From the NCBI RefSeq assembly GCF_018130215.1, contig NZ_JAFCKQ010000053.1, positions 1 to 57,720 on the forward strand: a DNA stretch of 57,720 bases. Direction: 5' to 3'. This DNA is from Bradyrhizobium jicamae (GTDB lineage: Bacteria; Pseudomonadota; Alphaproteobacteria; Rhizobiales; Xanthobacteraceae). The position numbers and the translations under genes were made by a program. Under the pieces are notes generated by a model. The model saw only the letters and a list, made by a program, of their open reading frames with translations, was not told where the DNA came from and searched no databases. Below, in pieces: positions 33,712 through 43,190 of this stretch (positions within the stretch are counted from its first letter, which is position 1; each line of letters begins with the position of its first letter).

Positions 33712-33741
33712 TTGTGACGCCGCGAAAAGCGCCCGGTTCGG

Positions 33742-34848
33742 CTATCCCGCCGCCATCGGCTGCTTCTCGATCCTGTTGTGCAATTGCCAGAACCGCACCG
33801 TGCGCTGGGCCGTTTCCAGCGACAGCCGGCGGTAGTCGCGCTGGGCGACCGCGAGCGTCGCGTCGTCGATCCGGCGCGGCATCGGCCGCTTGCGCAGGAT
33901 GGTCTCGACCGTCGGCCAGTTGAGCCGCGCGGAGCGGCACGGGATCAGGATCAGGTCGGAGCGCTGGCCGAGCATCAGCCGCTCGGTCATCTCGATCGGC
34001 ATGTCGTTGAGCAAGGCGAGCGCGACGGTGACTTCGTCGAACTTGCCGGCTTCGGCGAACTTGTAGACCGCGACGTCGTCGAGCTCGTTCAGCTGCTTCA
34101 TCAGCCTGACGAGCTCCTCGGCGACGCCATAGTTGCGGCGCGGAGCGGCGATGCCCTCCTGCGCGATGTCGTTCAGCACCTTGCGGATCTCGTCGCATAC
34201 CGCGGGCGGCGCGATCGCGAGCAGGCGGGCGCGCACCGCATCCTTGGCGCGGTGCAACAGTTCGCGCAGCAGCTTGGCCGGCAGGTCGAGGCGCAGCCCG
34301 AGGATCTCGACCAGTTCGTCATCGCCCGCGGCGCGCGCCACGATGTTGGAATAGCCGGCGTCGGAGAACCGTGCGCTGGCATTGTTGGCGAGGCGGTGGA
34401 CCACCTTGTCCTCGCCGCGATTGACGATCACGTCGGTGACGGCCTCGGGCAGGTTCTCGCGTGCGGAGATCGCGAACAGATGCTCCTGCCCCCTGGTGCT
34501 GGCGATCTCGAACAGCGCCTCGTTGCCCAGGCGGCTGGAATGGGTGAGCACGTCGCCGGCGACGTTGATGTCGTCGTCCCAGGCGAGATGCTGGATCACC
34601 TCGAATGGCGCGTAGTCGAGCGGTGCGAGCCGCTTGCTGAGCTCGGCCCGCGCGCGGGTCTCGACGCGCGTGATCAAGAGGCACAACACGTCGTCGAACA
34701 CCTTGACCTGTTCGTCGTTGAGACGGTCGCCGTCGTTCAGGAACAGGTCGGTCACGCGACGCAGCGTCTGCACGCGCTTTGCGGACGTTCCGTCCCGGAC
34801 AGCATCTTCAAGTTCGGCAATGATCGACTGTGCCGGCTGTTGCGCCAT
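33742..34848 (-). CDS. DUF2336 domain protein
   Basis: A 368-aa cytoplasmic, almost all-helical protein typical of alphaproteobacteria. It begins with a conserved IIAELEDAVRDGTSAKRVQTLRRVTDLFL, and a repeated short-helix pattern follows, with motifs such as DDINVAGDVLTHSSRLGNEALF and IVNRGEDKVVHRLANNASARFSDAGY that look like HEAT-type repeats. The family has no assigned function. It is transcribed alone from an upstream gap that separates it from the cyclase gene. Confidence 0.85.
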   Translation of the reverse strand: MAQQPAQSIIAELEDAVRDGTSAKRVQTLRRVTDLFLNDGDRLNDEQVKVFDDVLCLLITRVETRARAELSKRLAPLDYAPFEVIQHLAWDDDINVAGDVLTHSSRLGNEALFEIASTRGQEHLFAISARENLPEAVTDVIVNRGEDKVVHRLANNASARFSDAGYSNIVARAAGDDELVEILGLRLDLPAKLLRELLHRAKDAVRARLLAIAPPAVCDEIRKVLNDIAQEGIAAPRRNYGVAEELVRLMKQLNELDDVAVYKFAEAGKFDEVTVALALLNDMPIEMTERLMLGQRSDLILIPCRSARLNWPTVETILRKRPMPRRIDDATLAVAQRDYRRLSLETAQRTVRFWQLHNRIEKQPMAAG

Positions 34849-35027
34849 GGATGGGCAGCCTGTTGTTGTTGAATGACACCAGCAGCCACCATGCCGTGCG
34901 CGGCGTTACGCCCGCGTTAAGCCGGAACCCGGCGCAAATACGGGTGCCACGCATCCTTAACGGAACGCGACCGGACATGATTCAATTCGTGTGTCTTTCG
35001 CAGGCAGCGCGAAGTTTAAGAATTCCT

Positions 35028-36074
35028 TTACGATGATGCTTGCCGACGCGCCGTCGCGGCCTCGCGCCGCGCGACGGCAAATATCTCGATCGGCGCGGCG
35101 CGTCCGCGCAGCCGCGTCGCGCCCAGCGGCTCGATGATGACGTTTGCGTCCTCGGGCAGCAGCCGAAGCAATTCGCCGGACACCAGCAATGCGCGCCCCA
35201 CGACCTTGCAATGCTGCTGCAACCGCGCCGTCACGTTGACGGTGTCGCCAAAATAGGCGAGCTGCCGGCGAGAATCGCCGCACTCGCTGATGACGACCGT
35301 GCCCGCATGCATTCCGGCACGAAACGCCGGCACCGTGCCGAATTCCCGCCGATAGTCGTCGGCGAGTTCGGCAAGGCGATCGTCGATCGCGAACACGCAA
35401 TCGAGATAGCGCCGCGAGGAGGGACTGGCATTGACCGGCCATGTCACGATCACCTCATCGCCGACATAGGCGTGAACTTCACCGCCGTGGCTCACGATCG
35501 CCTCGTCGATATCGAAGAAGAAGCGCGTCAGCAATTCCTGCACACGCAACTCGCCCATCGCCTCGGCAAGCGATGTCGACCCGACGAGGTCGAGAAACAG
35601 CAGCACGCGCTGCTCGCGGATCGGCCGCCGATAGCGTCCGAGCAGGACATGGAGCAGTGTCCTGCCCCCGGTCATCCGCGTCAGCTCATAGGCGGTCGAG
35701 AACGGGACCGACAGTCCGAGCGAGAAGCCCATGATCTTGGGAAAGTCGCCGGCGATCCATCCGAACTCGATCCGGTGGTCATAGAGGATCACCTCCATGG
35801 CGATTGCGGTGATCGCCAGCACAACCGCCATGGTGATCGAGCGGATCAACAGTTCGACGACAAACGGCCATCGGCGCACCCAGGCGCTGCTGCGCGAGCT
35901 GAAATACAGATGAACGCTCCCCATCACGAGCGCCAGCGCCACGCCGTGGGTGCAGCTTCGCAGATAGTTGGCGACGGAGGCCTCGCTGGGGTCGTTGAAG
36001 ATGTAGCGAAACAGGCCGCCTCCCAGCAGGCCAGTGATCGCCAGGACGATCGTGAGCGTCACCGAGCGCCGCAT
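35028..36074 (-). CDS. Membrane-anchored class III adenylate/guanylate cyclase homologue
   Basis: A 348-aa protein with about five N-terminal helices (LTIVLAITGLLGGGLF and others to about residue 160) and a C-terminal class III cyclase domain. Metal-binding Asp residues are in LLFLDLVGSTSLAE and YVGDEVIVTW, and the transition-state Asn/Arg pair in GDTVNVTARLQ. The Lys that reads the purine base, normally KxxGD, is replaced by Ala (AYVGD). Activity and ATP or GTP preference are therefore uncertain. The ATG at 36074 has GGAGGGACC directly before it, so the longer frame to 36203 is rejected. Confidence 0.86.
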   Translation of the reverse strand: MRRSVTLTIVLAITGLLGGGLFRYIFNDPSEASVANYLRSCTHGVALALVMGSVHLYFSSRSSAWVRRWPFVVELLIRSITMAVVLAITAIAMEVILYDHRIEFGWIAGDFPKIMGFSLGLSVPFSTAYELTRMTGGRTLLHVLLGRYRRPIREQRVLLFLDLVGSTSLAEAMGELRVQELLTRFFFDIDEAIVSHGGEVHAYVGDEVIVTWPVNASPSSRRYLDCVFAIDDRLAELADDYRREFGTVPAFRAGMHAGTVVISECGDSRRQLAYFGDTVNVTARLQQHCKVVGRALLVSGELLRLLPEDANVIIEPLGATRLRGRAAPIEIFAVARREAATARRQASS

Positions 36075-36214
36075 GGTCCCTCCACCCTCTTGAAATAGCG
36101 CGTGCGGACCGGGAAGGCCAGCCGCAGCGTGCGCAGCATGATGGAAGCGCGCGCCTGGGAGCTGGAAGGTCTTCGCCATCAGTGAGCCATCATCCGGTGT
36201 CACGCCCTGCCGTC

Positions 36215-36448
36215 ATGACCGACGCAAAGAGCCACGACGAACTGACCCGCCTTGCTGACGATGCGTTGCGCGCCCAGCCCGGATGCGAGACGGCGCGCGT
36301 GATGAGGGTCGCGGCGCTGCCGCTTGTGCGGATCGGACGCAACTGGGAGATTCCGGACGTCGTGCTCGGCGACAGCCTGATCAGCGACGTCGATCGCGCC
36401 GTGATGTCAGTGCATCGACAATTGGGCCGCCGATTCCATCTGGTGTGA
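36215..36448 (+). CDS. Small hypothetical protein
   Basis: A 77-aa soluble protein, no signal peptide or membrane segment, with an N-terminal charged helix (DELTRLADDALRAQPGCETARV) and a C-terminal segment rich in basic residues (HRQLGRRFHLV). I do not recognise the family. Coding potential is supported by codon use like its neighbours. The start at 36215 is a guess; an in-frame ATG at 36182 would overlap the region upstream of the cyclase gene. Confidence 0.5.
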   Translation: MTDAKSHDELTRLADDALRAQPGCETARVMRVAALPLVRIGRNWEIPDVVLGDSLISDVDRAVMSVHRQLGRRFHLV

Positions 36449-36461
36449 TGCTGGCGCTCGC

Positions 36462-37082
36462 CTAGCCGGCCTGCGCCGGCCGCGGCGCGGCGCGTGACGC
36501 CATTCCGATCAGGCGCAGCGCCAGCACGGCGGCGAGCGGGATCAGGAACAGCACATACAGCGGCATCTCGGGAATCCGCTTGGCGAACGAGACGGTGAAC
36601 TGCAGCAGCAGATAATAGCCGCCGGTGAGATGCAGCGCGCGCCAGGCGCGCGGGCCGAGCATCGCAGCGGTGCGGTCGAACGAGGTCGCGGTCAAGGCGA
36701 TGACAAAGCCGTAGCCGATGCCGCCGAAGATATAGGACACGACCGAGGTCGCCTGCGCGAAGCCGGCCGGGTCCGCCTTTGCGAACCACACGATCGCAGC
36801 GGCGTGGATGGCGTGCGAGGCGGCGAAGGTGACGCCCAGATAGCGCCGGTTGCGGCGCTGCCAGCGCGTCCACGCGTTCGGCCGGAGCCGCGCCAGCGCC
36901 GCGGCGGAGAAGGCGAGGCAGAACAACAGCAGCGAGGTGCGCGCGGTGAAGCGGATCACCATCCGCAGCCCGTCGACCTCGAAACGCCGCGTCCCGGCGA
37001 TCCAGATCGAAAGCGCGATCAGGGTCAGCGCGAGCACGGCAAACAGCCGCCAGCCTTCGAACCAGCTTTGACGTTTCGGCAT
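36462..37082 (-). CDS. Ferric-reductase-like transmembrane protein
   Basis: A 206-aa membrane protein with about six helices and the general layout of the ferric reductase / MsrQ haem domain. Possible haem-ligating His residues lie in FAASHAIHAAAIVW and ALHLTGGYYLLL. There is no cytoplasmic flavin domain, so it would be a membrane cytochrome module needing a partner. It diverges from a TetR regulator around a double operator, so it is probably that regulator's target. The physiological role is unknown. Confidence 0.72.
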   Translation of the reverse strand: MPKRQSWFEGWRLFAVLALTLIALSIWIAGTRRFEVDGLRMVIRFTARTSLLLFCLAFSAAALARLRPNAWTRWQRRNRRYLGVTFAASHAIHAAAIVWFAKADPAGFAQATSVVSYIFGGIGYGFVIALTATSFDRTAAMLGPRAWRALHLTGGYYLLLQFTVSFAKRIPEMPLYVLFLIPLAAVLALRLIGMASRAAPRPAQAG

Positions 37083-37101
37083 GTCCGACCTCCCTCAGGT
37101 A

Positions 37102-37163
37102 ATGTAATCATCAGTTACATCGCGTCGCAGCGGTGTGGTCAACTCGTGTAATCGGTGCTTACA
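37102..37163. promoter_or_regulatory. Two TetR operators, TGTAA-N7-TTACA
   Basis: Two copies of the same format: ATGTAA-N7-TTACAT at 37102-37120 and TGTAA-N7-TTACA at 37147-37163. Their centres are 44 bp apart, about four helical turns, so bound dimers would lie on nearly the same face. They sit between the divergent membrane-protein gene and the TetR gene. Confidence 0.75.
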
Positions 37164-37193
37164 GTCACAAGCGGGTGATGCTAGAGGTGCGCC

Positions 37194-37898
37194 ATGCGCC
37201 GCCCCGTCGAGAGCCCGCCCGCCAAACGCCGACCGGCCAAGCCGCGCCGGGCCGCAGCGCGCGTGCCGGCGGCGAAGCCCTATCACCATGGCGACCTCCG
37301 CCGCGTGCTGATCGATGCCGCCATGCAGCTGGTCGGCGAGGGCGGGCCCGAGGCGGTCAGTGTCCGCGAGGCCGCGCGCCGCGCCGGGGTCTCGCCGGGG
37401 GCGCCGTTCCGGCATTTCCCGAGCCGGGACGCGCTGATGAACGCGGTGGCCGAAGAAGCGCAACGCCGCTTCCGTGCCGAGATCGAGACGGCCCTGGCGG
37501 AGGGACCCGTCGATCCGCTCGGCCGTTTCCGTTGCCTCGGCATCGCCTATCTGCGCTGGGCGCTGCGCAACCCCACCCATTTCGAGGTCATCTCGACCCG
37601 CCGCATCTTCGACCATGACCGGTCGGCCGGGGTCTCCAGTGACAATGCCGAACTGATCGCCCTGACCGAGCGCACGCTGGCGGAGGCGTTCTCGGCCGGC
37701 CAGATCGGGACCGCGGACCTGAAGCAGGTCCGGATCGCCGGCCGCGCCCTGGTCTATGGCTTTGCGCGGATGCACATCGACGGCCATTTGCCGCGCTGGG
37801 GAGTCGCCGAGGCGGAGGCCGAGCGGATGGCAGCCGGCATCATCGATCTCTTCATCGCCGGCCTGGCGAGAGGCACGTCGCCTGCTGCGAAAGTTTAA
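37194..37898 (+). CDS. TetR/AcrR-family transcriptional regulator
   Basis: A 234-aa regulator with a basic N-terminal extension of about 28 residues rich in Arg, Lys and Pro, then the helix-turn-helix (VREAARRAGVSPGAPFRHFPSRDALMNAV) and a C-terminal domain of the WHG/TetR_C type (RCLGIAYLRWALRNPTHFEVI). It likely binds the paired TGTAA-N7-TTACA sites upstream and controls both itself and the divergent ferric-reductase-like gene. The ligand is unknown. Confidence 0.9.
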   Translation: MRRPVESPPAKRRPAKPRRAAARVPAAKPYHHGDLRRVLIDAAMQLVGEGGPEAVSVREAARRAGVSPGAPFRHFPSRDALMNAVAEEAQRRFRAEIETALAEGPVDPLGRFRCLGIAYLRWALRNPTHFEVISTRRIFDHDRSAGVSSDNAELIALTERTLAEAFSAGQIGTADLKQVRIAGRALVYGFARMHIDGHLPRWGVAEAEAERMAAGIIDLFIAGLARGTSPAAKV

Positions 37899-38066
37899 GG
37901 CGCGCCACGCCGACCTGGCCGGACGCGGCCCGACGAGTTCATTGCCTGTTCATGACAATTCCACTACGGTTTTATGACGCGGTGCGGGTACCGGCTGCGC
38001 CGCGCGTCCGCTGGCCGTCGCCAGCCCAGGCCCGTGTATTGCGCCGGTTTGTATTGCGTATCACCC

Positions 38067-39779
38067 ATGGCGCCCGCGCCACAGCAAAATTCCTCCGTTG
38101 CCGCGCTGGCCGGCGGCCTGGCTGCGATCGGCATCTGGCGGCTGATGGCGGTTGCAGCACCGCATCTCGGCGCGCTGGTCCTGATGCTGCGGACCGAAAC
38201 CGACTTCGGCTCGCGCATCTGCTTCCTGTTCACCTGGGGTCTGCTGAACTTCCTGTTCATCGCGCTGCTGCGCCGCCCGGCGCTGTCGGGCGCGCTGTCG
38301 CTGACGCTGGTCGTCGTGCTGGTGCTGCTATCGCGCTTCAAGCACGACGTGGTGCAGATGACCGCGAACTTCGTCGACCTGATGGTGATCGATCGCGACA
38401 CCGCGGCGTTCCTGCTGACGATCTTCCCGAACCTGCGCTGGTCGCTGATCGGCGCCGGCCTCGTCACGCTGCCGCTGATGTATGCGCTATGGTGGCTCGA
38501 TCCGTTCCGCATCCGCCGCCTGCCGGCCGCAGCCGCGTGCCTCGCCTGTACGGCCGCGCTCTCGGCCTACGCCTTCGCCTGGCCGGATGAGGCCTGGCGC
38601 GGCTATTATGACGACGGCTATCTGTCGAAATTCGCGCGCTCCGGCGTGACCGCGGTGTCCGACTTCGTGGCCTATGGTTTCATGGAGTCGGATCCGGTCG
38701 CGAGCGACCGGCTGAAGCTGCCGCTGATCGATGCGTGCCATCCCGCCGGAGTGCGGCCGAACATCATCATGATCCATGATGAATCGAGCTTCGACATTCG
38801 CATGGCCGACGGCGTCAAGGTGCCGCCGGGCTACGGCAGCCACTTCAAGTCCTATGACGGCGTCGAGCGGAGCTTCCTGGCCGAGAGCAATGGCGGGCCG
38901 AGCTGGTTCACCGAATACAACGTGCTGGCCGGACTGTCGTCGCGTTCGTTCGGCCGCTTCGCCTATTTCGTCACCAGGATCGCGTCGGGACGCGTCGCGC
39001 GCGGCCTGCCGCTCGCGCTGCGCCGCTGCGGCTATGACACGCTGTCGCTCTATCCGGCGTTCGGCGCTTTCATGAGCGCGCGCGGCTTCCAGGCCACAAC
39101 CGGCATCCAGCACTTCTATGATGCGCACGATTTGCATGCAAAAGACATCGAGCCCGACAGCTTCTTCTACGACAAGGCCCTGAGCCTGATGGCCGAGCAG
39201 AAGGCGCCGGGCACGCCGCTGTTCACCTTCGTCTATCTCGCGGCAAATCATTTCCCATGGGGGACAACATTCCGCCCCGACCTGCTGCCGTCGTGGAAGA
39301 AGCCGGGCAATGCGCCCGCGGTCGACGAATATCTGCGCCGCCAGGCGATCAGCGCGAGCGACTATGCCGGCTTCATCGCGGCGTTGAAGAAGAATTTTCC
39401 GGCGCAGCCGTTCCTGATCGTGCGCTACGGCGATCATCAGCCGGAATTCTCGCCGCAACTGCTCGATCCCGGGCTCGACGAGGCCGGCATCGGCAAGAAG
39501 CTGATGGAGTATGACCCGCGCTATTACGCCACCTATTACGCGATCGACGCCGTCAACTTCGAGCCGGTGAAGAGCCCGGCGGTGATGGACACGATCGACG
39601 CTGCCTACCTGCCGCTGGTGATCCAGGAAGCCGCCGGCATTCCGCTCGATCCGTCGTTCGAGGAGCAGAAGGCGATCATGCTCCGCTGCAACGGCAAGTT
39701 CTATTCCTGCAAGGACGGGGCCGAGGCACGCCGCTTCAACCGCATGCTGATCGACGCCGGCATCATCAAGGGATTGTAG
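38067..39779 (+). CDS. Membrane sulfatase / phosphoethanolamine-transferase-like protein
   Basis: A 570-aa protein with an N-terminal region of about five helices (residues about 10-160) and a C-terminal alkaline-phosphatase-fold domain. Metal-site segments are IIMIHDESSFDIR, the likely nucleophile loop SNGGPSWFTEYNVLAGLSS, FVYLAANHFPW and RYGDHQPEF. This is the layout of LtaS/EptA-like enzymes that transfer phospho-groups onto envelope lipids or sugars. The substrate is not known. ATG 38067 is preferred because the frame to 37974 adds an Arg-rich stretch without family character. Confidence 0.82.
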   Translation: MAPAPQQNSSVAALAGGLAAIGIWRLMAVAAPHLGALVLMLRTETDFGSRICFLFTWGLLNFLFIALLRRPALSGALSLTLVVVLVLLSRFKHDVVQMTANFVDLMVIDRDTAAFLLTIFPNLRWSLIGAGLVTLPLMYALWWLDPFRIRRLPAAAACLACTAALSAYAFAWPDEAWRGYYDDGYLSKFARSGVTAVSDFVAYGFMESDPVASDRLKLPLIDACHPAGVRPNIIMIHDESSFDIRMADGVKVPPGYGSHFKSYDGVERSFLAESNGGPSWFTEYNVLAGLSSRSFGRFAYFVTRIASGRVARGLPLALRRCGYDTLSLYPAFGAFMSARGFQATTGIQHFYDAHDLHAKDIEPDSFFYDKALSLMAEQKAPGTPLFTFVYLAANHFPWGTTFRPDLLPSWKKPGNAPAVDEYLRRQAISASDYAGFIAALKKNFPAQPFLIVRYGDHQPEFSPQLLDPGLDEAGIGKKLMEYDPRYYATYYAIDAVNFEPVKSPAVMDTIDAAYLPLVIQEAAGIPLDPSFEEQKAIMLRCNGKFYSCKDGAEARRFNRMLIDAGIIKGL

Positions 39780-39797
39780 CGCGGTGTGCGCAGATTT

Positions 39798-39836
39798 GCA
39801 GAATGGGGTGGGGCGAAGCGAAACCCATCCTGCGCT
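39798..39836. repeat. Short palindromic dispersed repeat
   Basis: An imperfect palindrome of the ATGGGGTGGGGCG...CGAAACCCATCC type, recognisable as a short intergenic repeat. It follows the stop of the sulfatase gene by about 20 bases and may assist termination. The rest of the gap to 40052 holds no evident gene. Confidence 0.55.
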
Positions 39837-40052
39837 GCTTTGCGATGACGGTGCCGTGATCGCGTCATGAACTAGACCAACGTCGTTAGACGAATGTCTC
39901 CCGCGATCGCGCCGAGCATTACTCATTTGTAATTGACTTGCCGAGATTTCGTCACGATTGGCTCGATGATCTGTCGCGCCGCTGCCACGATGTTTCATCG
40001 GCGCGCAGCGTCAAATCAGCCAATCTTGCCTCTCTTGCAGGAGTGTTTGCCC

Positions 40053-41219
40053 ATGCGAGCGCTCGATCTCGCGCGCCTTGTCGCCGTCTTCGGACTTCTC
40101 ATTCCCGCCGCCCATGCCGCAGAGCCACCGCGCGACATCAAGGGCCTCTACATGATGACGGACTATCCGGCCGTCACCATCAGGCCCGGCACCACCTCGA
40201 ACATCTCGCTCCGTCTTCAGAACTACGGCCTCGGTCCGCAGCGCTACAGCCTCTCGGTGGACGGCGTGCCCAGCGGCTGGACAGCGACGCTGCTTGGCGG
40301 CGGTCAGCCGGTCGCGGCCGCGATGCCGGCGCCCGACTCCAGCGTGCCGTTGCAGCTCCGGCTCGACGTGCCGGCGAACAGCTCGCTCGCCGAGCAGACG
40401 CTGACAGTAAAAGCCGAAGGGCAGGGCAGCGAGGCGACACTGCCGATCGCCGTTGCGCTCGCCAAGGAATTGCCGGCCAAGCTCACCGTGTCGTCGAAGC
40501 TTCCTGAGCTGCGGGGCAGCCCGAAATCGAACTTCGAATACACGCTGACCATCAAGAACGACAGCGGGCGCAATCTGGTCGCAAGCTTCGCGGCGGCCGC
40601 GCCGAACAGCTTCGAGACGTCGTTCACCGAGGCCTATGGCACCCAGGAATTGTCCTCGATTCCGATCGAGGCCGGCCAGTCCAAGGACATCAAGCTCAAG
40701 GTCCGGCCGCCGAGCACCGTCGATGCCGGACATTTCCCGGTGAAGGTCACGGTCAACGCCGAGGACGCGTCGGCCCAGACCGAGGTGGCTCTCGACATCG
40801 CCGGCCAGCCGCAGCTCCAGCTCTCCGGGCGTGACGGCCTGTTGAGCGCGCGTGCGGTCGCCGCCGAACAAAGCACGATTCCCGTCGTCGTCACCAATAC
40901 CGGCACCGCGCCGGCCGACAACATCACGCTGGCGGCGACAGCGCCGACCGGCTGGAAGGTCACGTTCCAGCCCGCCACCATCGAGCACCTGGTGCCCGGC
41001 AAGGATGCCGAGGTTCAGGCGCTGGTGACACCGGGCGACAAGTCGCTCGCCGGCGACTACCAGCTCGCGATGCGTGCAACGTCACGTGGCGAGAGTGCTT
41101 CGAGCCAGTTTCGCATCACCGTCAACACCTCCACCGTCTGGGGCATGGCGGGAGCCGGCGTGATCGGCGTCGCGCTGCTCCTGATGCTTGGCGCCGTTGC
41201 GAGGTTCGGACGGCGATGA
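40053..41219 (+). CDS. NEW3-domain surface protein
   Basis: A 388-aa exported protein. A signal peptide (LARLVAVFGLLIPAAHA) is followed by three immunoglobulin-like NEW3 repeats, seen in repeated patterns such as IRPGTTSNISLRLQNYG, RGSPKSNFEYTLTIKNDSG and AAEQSTIPVVVTNTG. A single C-terminal helix (AGAGVIGVALLLMLGAV) with basic residues anchors it. The ABC ATPase gene overlaps by ATGA and the permease follows. NEW3 proteins of this type are associated with transporters, and the role of this one is unknown. ATG 40053 follows GCAGGAG. Confidence 0.82.
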   Translation: MRALDLARLVAVFGLLIPAAHAAEPPRDIKGLYMMTDYPAVTIRPGTTSNISLRLQNYGLGPQRYSLSVDGVPSGWTATLLGGGQPVAAAMPAPDSSVPLQLRLDVPANSSLAEQTLTVKAEGQGSEATLPIAVALAKELPAKLTVSSKLPELRGSPKSNFEYTLTIKNDSGRNLVASFAAAAPNSFETSFTEAYGTQELSSIPIEAGQSKDIKLKVRPPSTVDAGHFPVKVTVNAEDASAQTEVALDIAGQPQLQLSGRDGLLSARAVAAEQSTIPVVVTNTGTAPADNITLAATAPTGWKVTFQPATIEHLVPGKDAEVQALVTPGDKSLAGDYQLAMRATSRGESASSQFRITVNTSTVWGMAGAGVIGVALLLMLGAVARFGRR

Positions 41220-42191
41220 GCGGACCGCAGAACGAAGGCGTAGCGGCGTCGCCTGACGTCGTCATCGCCGCACGCGATCTCACCAGGCGCTACGGCAAGT
41301 CCACGGTCGTCGACGCCATCAACTTCAACATCGCGAAGGGCGAGGTGTTCGGGCTGCTCGGCCCGAACGGCGCCGGCAAGACCACGACCATCCTGATGAT
41401 GCTCGGCCTCACCGAGATCTCGGCCGGACGGGTCAGCGTGCTCGGCTTCGATCCGGCACGCGCGCCGCTGCAGGTGAAGCGGCGGGTCGGCTACTTGCCG
41501 GATGCCGTCGGCTTCTACGATCATTTGACCGCGGTCGAGAACCTCGCCTATGTCGCCAAGCTGATGGGGCTCTCGGTGGCCGAACGGTCGCAGCGGATCG
41601 TGGCGGCGCTGACCCGGGTCAGGCTGCTCGAGGTCGCCAACAAGCGTGTCGCGACCTATTCGCGGGGCATGCGGCAGCGGCTCGGGCTTGCCGAGATCAT
41701 CGTCAAGCGTGCCGAGATCGCGATCCTCGACGAGCCGACCTCGGGCCTCGATCCGCAGGCGACGCTGGAGTTCCTCGACCTCATCAGGGAGCTGAAGGCC
41801 GAGGGCGTCACCGTATTGCTGTCGTCGCACATGCTCGATCAGGTCCAGCGCGTCTGCGATCGCGTCGCGCTGTTCCGCGACGGGCGGATCGTGATGATGG
41901 GCTCGGTTGCCGAGCTCGCGGTCCAGGTGCTGGGCGCGGGCTTCGTCGTCGAGGTCGAGGCCGAAGGCGCCGGCATCGCTCGCAGGCTTGCGGCGATCCC
42001 GGGCGTCGGCAATGTCGAGACGCTGGCCGAGGACCGTTTCCGCATGACTGCGGAGCACGACGTGCGGCCGGATGCGGCGCGCGCGGTGGTCGCAGCCAAC
42101 GGGGCGCTGCGGCGGCTCTCGGTCGACGAGCCGAGCCTGGAAGCGATCTACGCCCGCTATTTCCAGGCGGCACAATCCGGAGGAGTGCGCG

Positions 42192-42202
<11 letters not shown>
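41216..42202 (+). CDS. ABC transporter ATP-binding protein (exporter type)
   Basis: A 328-aa ATPase of the DRI/NosF-like exporter group. Walker A is GPNGAGKTTT, the signature is the variant YSRGMRQRLGL, Walker B is IAILDEPTSGLD, and the H-loop His follows in LLSSHMLDQV. A C-terminal extension of about 90 residues is usual for this class. It overlaps the NEW3 gene by four bases and the permease gene by 11 bases, giving a tightly coupled three-gene operon. Confidence 0.92.
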
Positions 42203-43154
<952 letters not shown>

Positions 43155-43190
43155 GGAGACCGCGCGCTCCTCGCAATGACGATCGGAGAG

